Shown piece after piece: positions 35,395-42,816 of a DNA stretch of 64,000 bases. Position 1 is the first letter of the stretch; every line of letters starts with the position of its first letter. Position numbers and translations under genes: made by a program. The notes under the pieces are model-generated. The model was not told the origin of the DNA. It worked only from the letters and a program-made list of their open reading frames with translations, and did no database searches. Source of the DNA: a bacterium (GTDB taxonomy: Bacteria > Pseudomonadota > Alphaproteobacteria > Acetobacterales > Acetobacteraceae); contig JAMFRO010000067.1 of assembly GCA_026224825.1 (NCBI GenBank), positions 1-64,000 on the forward strand. Direction: 5' to 3'.

Positions 35395-36264
35395 TCACGA
35401 ATACCGCTTGGCTGCCGCCACGCAGGCCGCCACCGCCCCCATCACCGCAATCAACGGCCAGCCGATCGTCTCATGCAGCAGCGTGCCCGCCAAAACCAGC
35501 CCGAACCCCGGCTGCAGCAACTGCAACTGCCCCACCGTGGCAATGCCTCCCTGCGCCAGCCCGCGATACCAGAACAGAAACCCGATGAGGCTGCTGAACA
35601 CCGAAACATACCCCAATCCAACCCAGGCCGCGCCCGCCACATGTCCCCAGCCGTCAGGCCAGCTCGCCGCCATCAAGCCCGCCATCACCGGCAACGATAA
35701 CACCAGCGCCCAGGACACCACCTGCCAGCCTCCCAGCGTGCGTGAAAGTTTTGCGCCCTCCGCATAGGCCAGGCCGCAGATGATGATCGCCGCCAGCATC
35801 ATCCCATCGCCCACGGACATCGCGCCCGCCCCCCGCGCCAGCGCATAACCCGCAATCAGCAGGCTCCCCAGCACGGAAAACACCCAGAACCCCGGATGCG
35901 GCCGCTCACCCCCGCGCAGCACCGCAAACATGGCGGTGGAGAGCGGCAACAGCCCGATGTACATGATGGAGCGTGACGTGGTGAGATGCTGCAAGGCCAG
36001 CGCCGTGAGCAGTGGAAACCCGACCGCCACGCCGGCGGAAACGATCAGCAACGGCAAAATCTCGTGCCGCCCAGGCCGCTTTTCCCGGAACGCCAGCAGC
36101 AGCCCCAACCCCAGCACGCCCGCAATGGTGGCCCGTGCCCCGGTGAGGAACAGCGGCGTAAACCCCGCATCCGCCAGCCTTGTCGCCGGCAGCGAGCCGC
36201 TGAAAATCACCACACCGATAAACCCGTTGATCCAGCCCTGGGTGGAGGAGGTGTTACTGGCCAT
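35395..36264 (-). CDS. EamA/DMT-family permease
   Basis: 289 residues from the ATG at 36264 (MASNTSSTQGWINGFIGVVI). Ten hydrophobic segments form two EamA repeats; the second starts near residue 150. Such drug/metabolite transporters export amino acids or other metabolites, and the substrate is unknown. It is divergently paired with the MocR regulator and shares a 182-bp promoter region containing a palindrome, so control by that regulator is likely (inference). Confidence 0.9.
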   Translation of the reverse strand: MASNTSSTQGWINGFIGVVIFSGSLPATRLADAGFTPLFLTGARATIAGVLGLGLLLAFREKRPGRHEILPLLIVSAGVAVGFPLLTALALQHLTTSRSIMYIGLLPLSTAMFAVLRGGERPHPGFWVFSVLGSLLIAGYALARGAGAMSVGDGMMLAAIIICGLAYAEGAKLSRTLGGWQVVSWALVLSLPVMAGLMAASWPDGWGHVAGAAWVGLGYVSVFSSLIGFLFWYRGLAQGGIATVGQLQLLQPGFGLVLAGTLLHETIGWPLIAVMGAVAACVAAAKRYS

Positions 36265-36422
36265 GGCGCGCCATATCCCAGAACGGGCGCGAGGCCTCAT
36301 ATTCCGCCGCCCCGGCGCAAATGCCGATATCCCCCAGCATGGCCCGGCCCATACCCGCCATCGCCCGGCGCGAGCGCCAGAGCTGAAAGCAGCACTTGAG
36401 GGATTGCGTTATCCGGCGAAGA

Positions 36423-36445
36423 AGTATAGCGTTACTGTATATACT
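36423..36445. promoter_or_regulatory. Candidate MocR operator
   Basis: AGTATA and TATACT are separated by 11 bases directly before the MocR start codon. The dyad also contains a TATACT -10-like box. Position between regulator and transporter suggests autoregulation and control of the exporter. Confidence 0.45.
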
Positions 36446-36446
36446 C

Positions 36447-37844
36447 ATGAAAACGGATAGCAGTGATAGTCGCGTTACGCAACATGTGAGGCGCCTCGCC
36501 GCCGGCGAGGCCCCCGGCGCGCGCCTGCCCTCCGTCCGCATGCTGATGCGCGAACTCGGCGTCAGCCCCGTCACCGTACAGCACGCGCTCGACCGCCTCA
36601 CCCGCGAAGGCATCATCGAAGCCCGCCCCGGCCTCGGCACCTTCGTGGCCAAACGCGCCGAGGAGGCCGCCCCCGCCCGCGCCGATTACGCCTGGCAATC
36701 CGCCGCCCTCGGCCCGGCCCGCTTCTCACTCCGTGGCCTGGCCGGGATGATGTCCGTACCCCCGCCCGGTGCGGTACAGCTCAACAAAGGCTATCTGCCC
36801 ACCGCTTTGCAGGCAGGCCCCCTGCTCACCGCCGCCGCCGGCCGGGCCCTGCGCCGCCCCGGCATATGGGACCCCATGCCGGTGGATGGCCTGCCGGAAT
36901 TGCGGGAATGGTTCGCCAGCGAGACCAATGGCGCCTTCCAGCCGCGCGATGTCATCATCTGCCCCGGCACCCAGGCCGCCATCGCCGCCGCCTTCCGTGC
37001 CCTGGCCGCACCGGGAGATCCCGTTCTCTTCGAAAGCCCCAGCTACACAGGCGCGATGGCCTCCGCCGAAGCCGCCGGGCTCAACATCATCCCCGTGCCG
37101 GCCGATGAGAACGGCGTGCGCCCCGATATGCTGGAAAACGCCTTTCACCGCACCGGCGCCCGGCTGTTCTACTGCCAGCCCAACCACGCCAACCCCACCG
37201 GCGCCAGCCTGTCCGAGGACCGCAAAGCGGCCGTGCTCGCCATCGTGGCGCAGGCCGGGGCGCTGATGATCGAGGACGACTGGGCCCATGATTTCCACCT
37301 CGACACCCCTGCCCCTCTGCCGCCGCTCAGCCTCCGCGACACCAACGGCCACATCATCTACATGCGCTCGCTCACAAAATGCGCCGCACCTAGCTTACGC
37401 ATCGGCGCCATCTGCGCCCGTGGCCCGGCCTTCGAGCGCCTGCACAACGCCCGCCTCGCCGATGATTTCTTCGTCCCCGGCCCGCTCCAGGAAACCGCCA
37501 TCCAGCTCGTCACCTCACCAAGCTGGCCGCGCCACCTGAAAACCCTGCGGGCTTCCCTACGCGACCGCCGCGACGCCCTCGCCGCCGCCATCACCAGGCA
37601 TTTTGGCCCCGATGCCTTGCCACAAACCCTGCCTGGCGGCCTGCATCTCTGGGTCCGCCTGCCCCCAGGTGTTTCCGATGAAGAACTGGCCCGTAAAGCA
37701 GCGGAAAAGGGCATCCTCATAAGCGCCGGCACCCATTGGTTCCCAGCCGAGCCACCCGCCCCTTACGTCCGCCTCGGCTTCGCCCATGCCGACCCGCAAC
37801 AGACCGAGCAAGCCGTCGCCACCCTGGCTGGTCTCGTGGGTTAG
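36447..37844 (+). CDS. MocR-type regulator (GntR HTH fused to class I aminotransferase domain)
   Basis: 465 residues. The N-terminal GntR winged helix is MRELGVSPVTVQHALDRLT with EGIIEARPGLGTFVA (residues 15-65). A fold-type I PLP domain follows: YCQPNHANPTGASLS, EDDWAHDFHL and MRSLTKCAAPSLRIG with the Schiff-base lysine. MocR regulators use PLP as an effector sensor and often control divergent transporter or PLP/GABA genes. Here the divergent EamA permease is the natural target. The promoter dyad is at 36423-36445. Confidence 0.92.
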   Translation: MKTDSSDSRVTQHVRRLAAGEAPGARLPSVRMLMRELGVSPVTVQHALDRLTREGIIEARPGLGTFVAKRAEEAAPARADYAWQSAALGPARFSLRGLAGMMSVPPPGAVQLNKGYLPTALQAGPLLTAAAGRALRRPGIWDPMPVDGLPELREWFASETNGAFQPRDVIICPGTQAAIAAAFRALAAPGDPVLFESPSYTGAMASAEAAGLNIIPVPADENGVRPDMLENAFHRTGARLFYCQPNHANPTGASLSEDRKAAVLAIVAQAGALMIEDDWAHDFHLDTPAPLPPLSLRDTNGHIIYMRSLTKCAAPSLRIGAICARGPAFERLHNARLADDFFVPGPLQETAIQLVTSPSWPRHLKTLRASLRDRRDALAAAITRHFGPDALPQTLPGGLHLWVRLPPGVSDEELARKAAEKGILISAGTHWFPAEPPAPYVRLGFAHADPQQTEQAVATLAGLVG

Positions 37845-37878
37845 AGGCTGTGCACCCCCCGTCACCCCCGCGCTCCCT

Positions 37879-37910
37879 CCCGTCATCCTCGCGAAAGCGG
37901 GGATGACGGG
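37879..37910. repeat. Dispersed GTCATCC/GGATGAC palindrome
   Basis: 32-bp imperfect palindrome with a GAAA centre (CGTCATCCTCGC with GCGGGGATGACG). The same family occurs at 59709-59736 and as a half-form at 63896-63915. It lies between the convergent MocR and MarR/GbsR genes and could act as a bidirectional terminator. It resembles a palindrome class common across proteobacteria. Confidence 0.8.
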
Positions 37911-37959
37911 AGTACGAGGATGGGGGGTAAAGTCCCGGAATACCCTTTGAATCAGTCTC

Positions 37960-38403
37960 TTAAGGGTCCGAGAGCACTGCCTCCAGGGCATCGTGCACGC
38001 GGGTATAAAACGCCCCCATATCCGTCAGCCGGGCTGCCGCCGTGCCGTCCGGCTGTGCCGCTGCCGTGGTCTTCAGCAAATCCGCCATGGTGCCGATGAA
38101 GCGCATCTGCTCCAGCAAAAATCCGCCGCCGCGTTCGGCTATGCCATAGCGCACGCGCTTGGTGCCGCGCTCGGTATAACAACGCACAACACCGTAACGC
38201 TCCAGCAGCCGCGCCGCGACGGAGGCGCTGCTTTTGCTCACCCCGAGCCCCTCCACCAGCTCATCCAACGTCAGCGGCACCGGGCTCAGCATGATATAAC
38301 CCTGCATCCGTGCCGCAATCGGCGGCATGCCCATGGGGATCACCAGCCGCGCCAGCGCCTCGATGAACGGATCGTTGCCGTCAGGCTTTGACATATTCGA
38401 CAT
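37960..38403 (-). CDS. MarR/GbsR-family transcriptional regulator
   Basis: 147 residues from the ATG at 38403; the ATG at 38394 is equally possible. The winged helix is in LTLDELVEGLGVSKSSASVA followed by ARLLERYGVVRCYTERGTKR, the GbsR pattern. Both start codons lie in or beside the 22-bp operator ATATTCG-N8-CGAATAT, so the gene probably represses itself and the divergent SDR. A second copy of the operator stands before the SDR at 40175. Ligand unknown. Confidence 0.88.
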   Translation of the reverse strand: MSNMSKPDGNDPFIEALARLVIPMGMPPIAARMQGYIMLSPVPLTLDELVEGLGVSKSSASVAARLLERYGVVRCYTERGTKRVRYGIAERGGGFLLEQMRFIGTMADLLKTTAAAQPDGTAAARLTDMGAFYTRVHDALEAVLSDP

Positions 38404-38414
38404 TCGCCGAATAT
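38393..38414. promoter_or_regulatory. Operator 1 of the MarR/GbsR regulator (ATATTCG-N8-CGAATAT)
   Basis: Perfect 7-bp arms with an 8-base spacer at the divergent promoter of the regulator and the SDR at 38451. Arm sequence and spacing are identical to operator 2 at 40133-40154. Two occurrences in the same cluster make chance unlikely. Confidence 0.8.
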
Positions 38415-38450
38415 AGTTGGCTGCCCAAGAAAAAATCAAGCGGACAAAAA

Positions 38451-39206
38451 ATGAACCAGACAGAACCCCAACGTGTTGCCCTCGTCACCGGTGCCGCGCG
38501 CGGCCTCGGCCGCGCCATCGCCGAAGCCCTGGCGCAGCAAAATGTGTCACTCCTGCTGGTCGACATCCTGGCCGACCGCCTGGAAACCACATGCGCCGAG
38601 CTGGCGGCTAACGGCACACGCTGCACCGCCTTTGCCACGGACATCTCCGCCAAAGCCAATTGCACCGCCGCCATCGCCGCTGCCATCGCCACCTACGGCC
38701 GGCTCGACATCCTCATCAACGCCGCCGGGTTGATGCGCTTCAACCACGCCACCGACGTTTCGGAGGAAGAGTTCTGGCAGATCATGCAGGTCAACACCGC
38801 CGCCCCCTTCTGGCTGGCCCAGGCCGCTATCCCGCATCTGCTGGAAACCGAGGGCAATATCGTCAACGTATTGTCGCAAAGCGCGCTCATGGGCACCGCC
38901 TATATCGTGCCCTATTCCATGTCCAAGGCGGCCCTGCTGCAGCTCACCAAATCCCTGGCCGTGGAATATGCCGACAAACCCATCCGCATCAACGCCGTCG
39001 CCCCCGGTTCGATGCTGACCGAGATCAGCACCGGCACGCGCCCGCCAGCGGACGCCGATTTCGCCAAGATCAAGCGTTATTCCGGCACCCGCCCGCCGGC
39101 CCAGCCGGCGGAGGTGGCCGCCGTCGTCGCCTTCATCTCATCACCCGCGGCCAGTGCCGTACACGGCGCCATCTGGCCGGCGGATTGCGGAGTCACCGCA
39201 GGCTGA
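38451..39206 (+). CDS. Short-chain dehydrogenase/reductase
   Basis: 251-residue classical SDR. The cofactor motif is VTGAARGLGRAIAEAL, the NAG motif reads INAAGLM, the catalytic serine is in LSQSALMG, and YSMSK carries the tyrosine and lysine. The LLVDILADRLE acidic end of beta-2 suggests NAD preference. The start at 38451 follows the operator region by about 40 bases. First gene of a four-gene group with an LLM oxidoreductase, another SDR and a SnoaL-like protein; a catabolic pathway for an unidentified cyclic or alcohol substrate is plausible (inference). Confidence 0.9.
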   Translation: MNQTEPQRVALVTGAARGLGRAIAEALAQQNVSLLLVDILADRLETTCAELAANGTRCTAFATDISAKANCTAAIAAAIATYGRLDILINAAGLMRFNHATDVSEEEFWQIMQVNTAAPFWLAQAAIPHLLETEGNIVNVLSQSALMGTAYIVPYSMSKAALLQLTKSLAVEYADKPIRINAVAPGSMLTEISTGTRPPADADFAKIKRYSGTRPPAQPAEVAAVVAFISSPAASAVHGAIWPADCGVTAG

Positions 39207-39240
39207 TAGGCTGCGGCCAACCATCCACGGGAGCAAAACT

Positions 39241-40113
39241 ATGAGTACGGAACCTAAAGACAGGTTGGGCAAGATCGGCATCTGGTCCATGGAGCTGCGC
39301 TTCGGCGACAAGGCCGAGGCGCTGGAGGCCGCCACCGAGCTGGACGAGCTTGGCTACGGCGCCCTCTGGGTGCCCGGCGGCATCGATGACAATGTCCTCA
39401 ACGACATCAACCAGCTCCTCGCCGTGACGAAGAAGGCCGTGATCGCCTCCGGCATCCTCAACATCTGGAAGCACAAGCCCGAGGATGTCGGCGCCTGGTG
39501 GAACGGGCAATCTCCTGAAAACCAGTCCCGTATCCTGCTGGGCCTGGGCGTCAGCCATGCCCCCATCATCGGCGAAACCTACGGCAAGCCGCTCACCGCC
39601 ATGAAGCATTTCCTGGCCGGGCTGGGCCGGGCGAAAATCCCCGCCTCGTCCTTGTGCCTCGCCGCCCTGCGGCCGAAAATGCTGGAACTGGCCGCCGAAC
39701 ACACCGCCGGCGCGCATCCCTATCTCGTCACCCCGGAACATACCGCGCAGGCGCGCACCATCCTCGGCCCCAACGCGCTGCTCGCCCCGGAACAGGGCGT
39801 GATCCTGGACACCGACCCAGACACCGCGCGCGCAAAAGCCCGCACCGTCATCGGCCATTATGCGCAACTGCCCAATTATGTGAACAGTTGGCTCGCCCTC
39901 GGCTTCACCCAGGATGAAATCACCACCGGCAATGATCGCCTGGCCGATGCTCTGTTCGCCTGGGGCACACCCGAGCAAATCGCCACGCGGATAAACGAGC
40001 ATTTGGCTGCCGGCGCCAACCATGTCTGCCTCCAGCTCATCACCGGCGAACCTCGCCCCAGCGTTGCCGCCGCCCGTCCCGGCTGGCGCACCCTCGCCGC
40101 CGTGTTGCTTTAA
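39241..40113 (+). CDS. LLM-class flavin/F420-dependent oxidoreductase (TIGR03620-like)
   Basis: 290 residues with the luciferase-like TIM barrel. The start KDRLGKIGIWSMELRFGD, the LDELGYGALWVPGG segment and LLGLGVSHAPII place it in the LLM superfamily, close to a group annotated as F420-dependent. F420 is scarce in alphaproteobacteria, so FMN may be the real cofactor (uncertain). It lies 34 bases after the SDR in the same direction, consistent with co-expression under operator 1. Confidence 0.88.
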   Translation: MSTEPKDRLGKIGIWSMELRFGDKAEALEAATELDELGYGALWVPGGIDDNVLNDINQLLAVTKKAVIASGILNIWKHKPEDVGAWWNGQSPENQSRILLGLGVSHAPIIGETYGKPLTAMKHFLAGLGRAKIPASSLCLAALRPKMLELAAEHTAGAHPYLVTPEHTAQARTILGPNALLAPEQGVILDTDPDTARAKARTVIGHYAQLPNYVNSWLALGFTQDEITTGNDRLADALFAWGTPEQIATRINEHLAAGANHVCLQLITGEPRPSVAAARPGWRTLAAVLL

Positions 40114-40126
40114 CGCCCGGCCTCGT

Positions 40127-40160
40127 GGCAGTATATTCGGTAATAACCGAATATACTGCC
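40127..40160. promoter_or_regulatory. Operator 2: 34-bp palindrome upstream of the second SDR
   Basis: 15-bp perfect inverted repeats (GGCAGTATATTCGGT) flank AATA. The core ATATTCG-N8-CGAATAT (40133-40154) equals operator 1. It lies 14 bases before the SDR start codon, so it probably overlaps that promoter and governs an internal transcript of 40175-41533. Confidence 0.85.
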
Positions 40161-40174
40161 AGAGAGGAAAAGTT

Positions 40175-40978
40175 ATGATTGGAGAAGATCCGTTCGATCT
40201 GCAGGGGCAGGTCGCCCTTGTCACCGGGGCCGGCCAGGGGGTTGGCCGCGGCATCGCTTTGGCCCTCGCCCACCACAACGCCGGCGGCATCGTGGTCAAT
40301 GACTTCGTGCTGGAACGCGCAGAGGTCGTCGCCGCCGAAATCCGCGAGCTCGACATCCCCGCCATCGCCGTGCAGGCCGATGTCGGCGATCGCGCCAGTG
40401 TCGCCGCCGCCTTCGCCACGGCACAGGCAGCCCTCGGCCCCATCACCATATTGGTGAACAACGCCGGCAATGCCGGGCCCAACACGCAAATGGGCATGTC
40501 GCCCCAATTCTGGGAAACCGACCCGGAAGACTGGGACCGCTATTTCCGCACCAACACCTTCGGCGTGCTCAACTGCTGCCATGTGGCCCTGCCCGAGATG
40601 GTCAAAGCCAAGCTCGGCCGCATCGTCACCATCATCTCCGATGCCGGGCGCGTCGGCGAAGCCCGCCTCGCCGTCTACTCCGCCGCCAAGGCCGCCGCCG
40701 GCGGCTTCGTGCGTGCCATCGCCCGCGAGACAGGGCGCTATGGCGTCACCAGCAACGCCATCTCCCTCTCCACCATCGCCCCACCCATGGATGACGCGGC
40801 ACTGGCGGAAATGATGGGCACCGAGCGCGCCAAACAGCAGCTCTCGCGCTACGCCATCCGCCGCTATGGCAAACCGGACGACGTCGCCCTCATGGCCCTG
40901 CTGCTCTGCTCCCCCGCCTCATCCTGGATCACCGGCCAGACCTACCCGGTCAACGGCGGCTATTCCTTTGCACAATAA
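40175..40978 (+). CDS. Short-chain dehydrogenase/reductase
   Basis: 267-residue classical SDR. VTGAGQGVGRGIALALAHHN is the cofactor-binding motif, ILVNNAGNAG the NAG motif, IISDAGRVG carries the serine, and YSAAK the tyrosine-lysine pair. GGYSFAQ closes the protein. The start at 40175 follows AGAGAGGAAAAG. It is preceded by the 34-bp operator and followed after 12 bases by the SnoaL-like gene. The substrate is unknown. Confidence 0.92.
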   Translation: MIGEDPFDLQGQVALVTGAGQGVGRGIALALAHHNAGGIVVNDFVLERAEVVAAEIRELDIPAIAVQADVGDRASVAAAFATAQAALGPITILVNNAGNAGPNTQMGMSPQFWETDPEDWDRYFRTNTFGVLNCCHVALPEMVKAKLGRIVTIISDAGRVGEARLAVYSAAKAAAGGFVRAIARETGRYGVTSNAISLSTIAPPMDDAALAEMMGTERAKQQLSRYAIRRYGKPDDVALMALLLCSPASSWITGQTYPVNGGYSFAQ

Positions 40979-40990
40979 CGGAGCCGGAAA

Positions 40991-41533
40991 ATGACAGACC
41001 TCGCCACCCTCATCGCCAAAGACGAAATCCGCGAGCTGGGCCAGCTCTATTCGCGCGGCGTGGACCGTAAGGACGGCGCCCTGCTGCGCACACTCTACAC
41101 AGCAGACGCCACCGACACCCATGGCGATAGTTTTGACGGCGGCGCCGAAGACTACGTCGTCTTCCTGGAGCGCTCTTTCCCCTACATGCGCTACAGCGGC
41201 CACCATATCTGCAACCACCTCATCACCGTGGACGGCGATACCGGCGAAGGCGAAATCTATGCCTACGCCTTCCACGTCATCCCCAATCTCGATGGCAGTG
41301 GCGGCTGGCTCGAAGACATCCGCTTCGTCCGCTACATCGACCGCTACCGCAAAGACAACGGCAAATGGCGCTTCGCCAAACGCGTCGTCACCTACGACTA
41401 TTCCAGCCGCGTCCCCGCCCAGATCCCCGAAGGCGACACGGTCACCGTGCCGCTCAACCCCGCCACCTACCCCTCCGACCCAAGCTACGCCGCGCTGTCC
41501 TCAGCACTCTTCGCACGGGGCCCACGCCGGTAG
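40991..41533 (+). CDS. SnoaL/NTF2-like family protein
   Basis: 180-residue cone-shaped alpha+beta-barrel protein. The family segments are TLIAKDEIRELGQLYSRGVD, the SGHHICNHLITVDGDTGEGE strand with a conserved histidine pair, and RYRKDNGKWRFAKRVVTYDY. Relatives are dehydratases, isomerases or hydroxylases of polyketides, steroids and aromatics, so it may catalyse a lyase or isomerase step beside the SDRs. The site residues were not assigned. A large palindrome follows five bases after the stop. Confidence 0.85.
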   Translation: MTDLATLIAKDEIRELGQLYSRGVDRKDGALLRTLYTADATDTHGDSFDGGAEDYVVFLERSFPYMRYSGHHICNHLITVDGDTGEGEIYAYAFHVIPNLDGSGGWLEDIRFVRYIDRYRKDNGKWRFAKRVVTYDYSSRVPAQIPEGDTVTVPLNPATYPSDPSYAALSSALFARGPRR

Positions 41534-41537
41534 TGAT

Positions 41538-41808
41538 TGTTTCAGACTGCGGGGTGTTCCACGGAAAAGGCCGGGGCTCTGCCCTGGACCCGCCAAGGGC
41601 CGAAAGGCCCTTGGATCCCATAACTTAAGGGTTTGAAAGGGGCCTGCCACCCAGTCGCCACAAACGACATAGGCAGGCCCCTTTCAAACCCTTAAAAGTC
41701 AAGGGGTCTGGGGCCGTCACGCCGGAGGCGTGCTGCGCACGACGGCCCCAGCGGGGTCAGGGGCGGAGCCCCAGCCTTTTTTCGCAGAACGCCCCACAGT
41801 CTGAAACA
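41538..41808. repeat. Mosaic palindromic element, copy 3
   Basis: Outer inverted repeats begin TGTTTCAGACTG at 41538 and end CAGTCTGAAACA at 41808, with the GTTCCACGGAAAAGGC border seen in copy 2. The central stem is a perfect 24-bp pair (41625-41648 with 41672-41695) whose sequence differs from copies 1 and 2 although pairing is kept. The 30-bp module at 41715-41744 sits inside a CTGGGGCC/GGCCCCAG hairpin. It separates two convergent genes. Confidence 0.9.
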
Positions 41809-41812
41809 GCCG

Positions 41813-42739
41813 CTAAGCCCGCGTGATGGACTGTGAGAACAGTGTGGTGCCGTGGAGGTCGACGAGGGCGTAGTTGAGGCTGGTGCCGGAGAGTTTGGCG
41901 GTCATGAAGCCGTGGGCGCCGGAGGCGAAGCCGCCGCGTATGGCGGCGTGTGGGGTGTAGGTTTGCGAGCCGGCGCCGGTGACGATGTAGGTGGTGTGGT
42001 CCACCTGCACCGATTGCAGCAGATGGTCGTGGCCGCAGATATAGATGGGCACGGCGTGTTTCTGCAGGATCGGGTTGAGGCGGGCGATCAGGTCGGGCTG
42101 GTCGTGGTCGGAGCCGTCGCTATCGTCCAGCGCGGTGTAGACCGGGTGATGGCCGATGACGATATTCCATTGCGCCTTGGAGGCGGCGAGCTGCGCGTCC
42201 AGCCAGTCGAGCTGGGCCTGGCTGTCCTGTCCCTCGATGCGGACTTTCGAGCCGATGTATTTTTTAATGAACGGCGAGGTGTCGAGATAATAGAACGCCG
42301 CCGTCGCGCCATCGGGCAGGGTCACGGTCTCGGTGTAATAGCGGGCGGGCAGGCGCCAGCGATGGCTGGTTTTGGAATAATCCAACTGTGCCTGCACATT
42401 GCCCCGGTAGTCATGATTGCCGAGAATGATCTTCCACGGCGATTGCAGTGAAGGGGCGGTGTAGATTTCCTCGTAGGAACTCTGCCATTGCGGGTCATCA
42501 AGCCCGGTCACACCGTTCTCGTAGAAATTATCCCCAACCGAGACGGTGTACTGGCTGCCGATGGCGGCAGCGGTCTTGCCCATCTGCACGCCCACCGCGC
42601 GCTGCTCATCATGCCCATTGCGGCCCCAATCGCCGATCAGCACGAAGTTCAGGGTTTTATCAGCCGCCTCGGCCGGTGTGGCGGCGGCCGCACCCAGCAC
42701 GGCGGTGGAGGCGATGAAGTTGCGGCGTGTCAGCAGCAT
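41813..42739 (-). CDS. Tat-exported metallophosphoesterase (purple acid phosphatase-like)
   Basis: 308 residues. The Tat signal is MLLTRRNFIASTAVLGAAAA with cleavage near AEAA. The dinuclear metal site is clear: GDWGRNG, SVGDNFYENG, LGNHDYRG, VIGHHPVY and ICGHDHLLQ in the order of the calcineurin-like superfamily. It resembles the TRAP type-5 acid phosphatases, so phosphate-ester hydrolysis in the periplasm is likely. It lies 77 bases after pmbA in the same direction. Confidence 0.9.
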   Translation of the reverse strand: MLLTRRNFIASTAVLGAAAATPAEAADKTLNFVLIGDWGRNGHDEQRAVGVQMGKTAAAIGSQYTVSVGDNFYENGVTGLDDPQWQSSYEEIYTAPSLQSPWKIILGNHDYRGNVQAQLDYSKTSHRWRLPARYYTETVTLPDGATAAFYYLDTSPFIKKYIGSKVRIEGQDSQAQLDWLDAQLAASKAQWNIVIGHHPVYTALDDSDGSDHDQPDLIARLNPILQKHAVPIYICGHDHLLQSVQVDHTTYIVTGAGSQTYTPHAAIRGGFASGAHGFMTAKLSGTSLNYALVDLHGTTLFSQSITRA

Positions 42740-42816
42740 GGCGAATCTCCGGTCAATTCCACACGCCGCATATCAAAGCCCGTGCCCCCTGTCTGCGACA
42801 ATTTGAAGACAGAAGG

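Noticed and set aside
37842..37855. GAGGCTGTG after the MocR stop as a truncated MITE end
   Set aside because: Only eight bases match the terminal repeat and the rest differs; a similar match after fabG (63850) is equally short.
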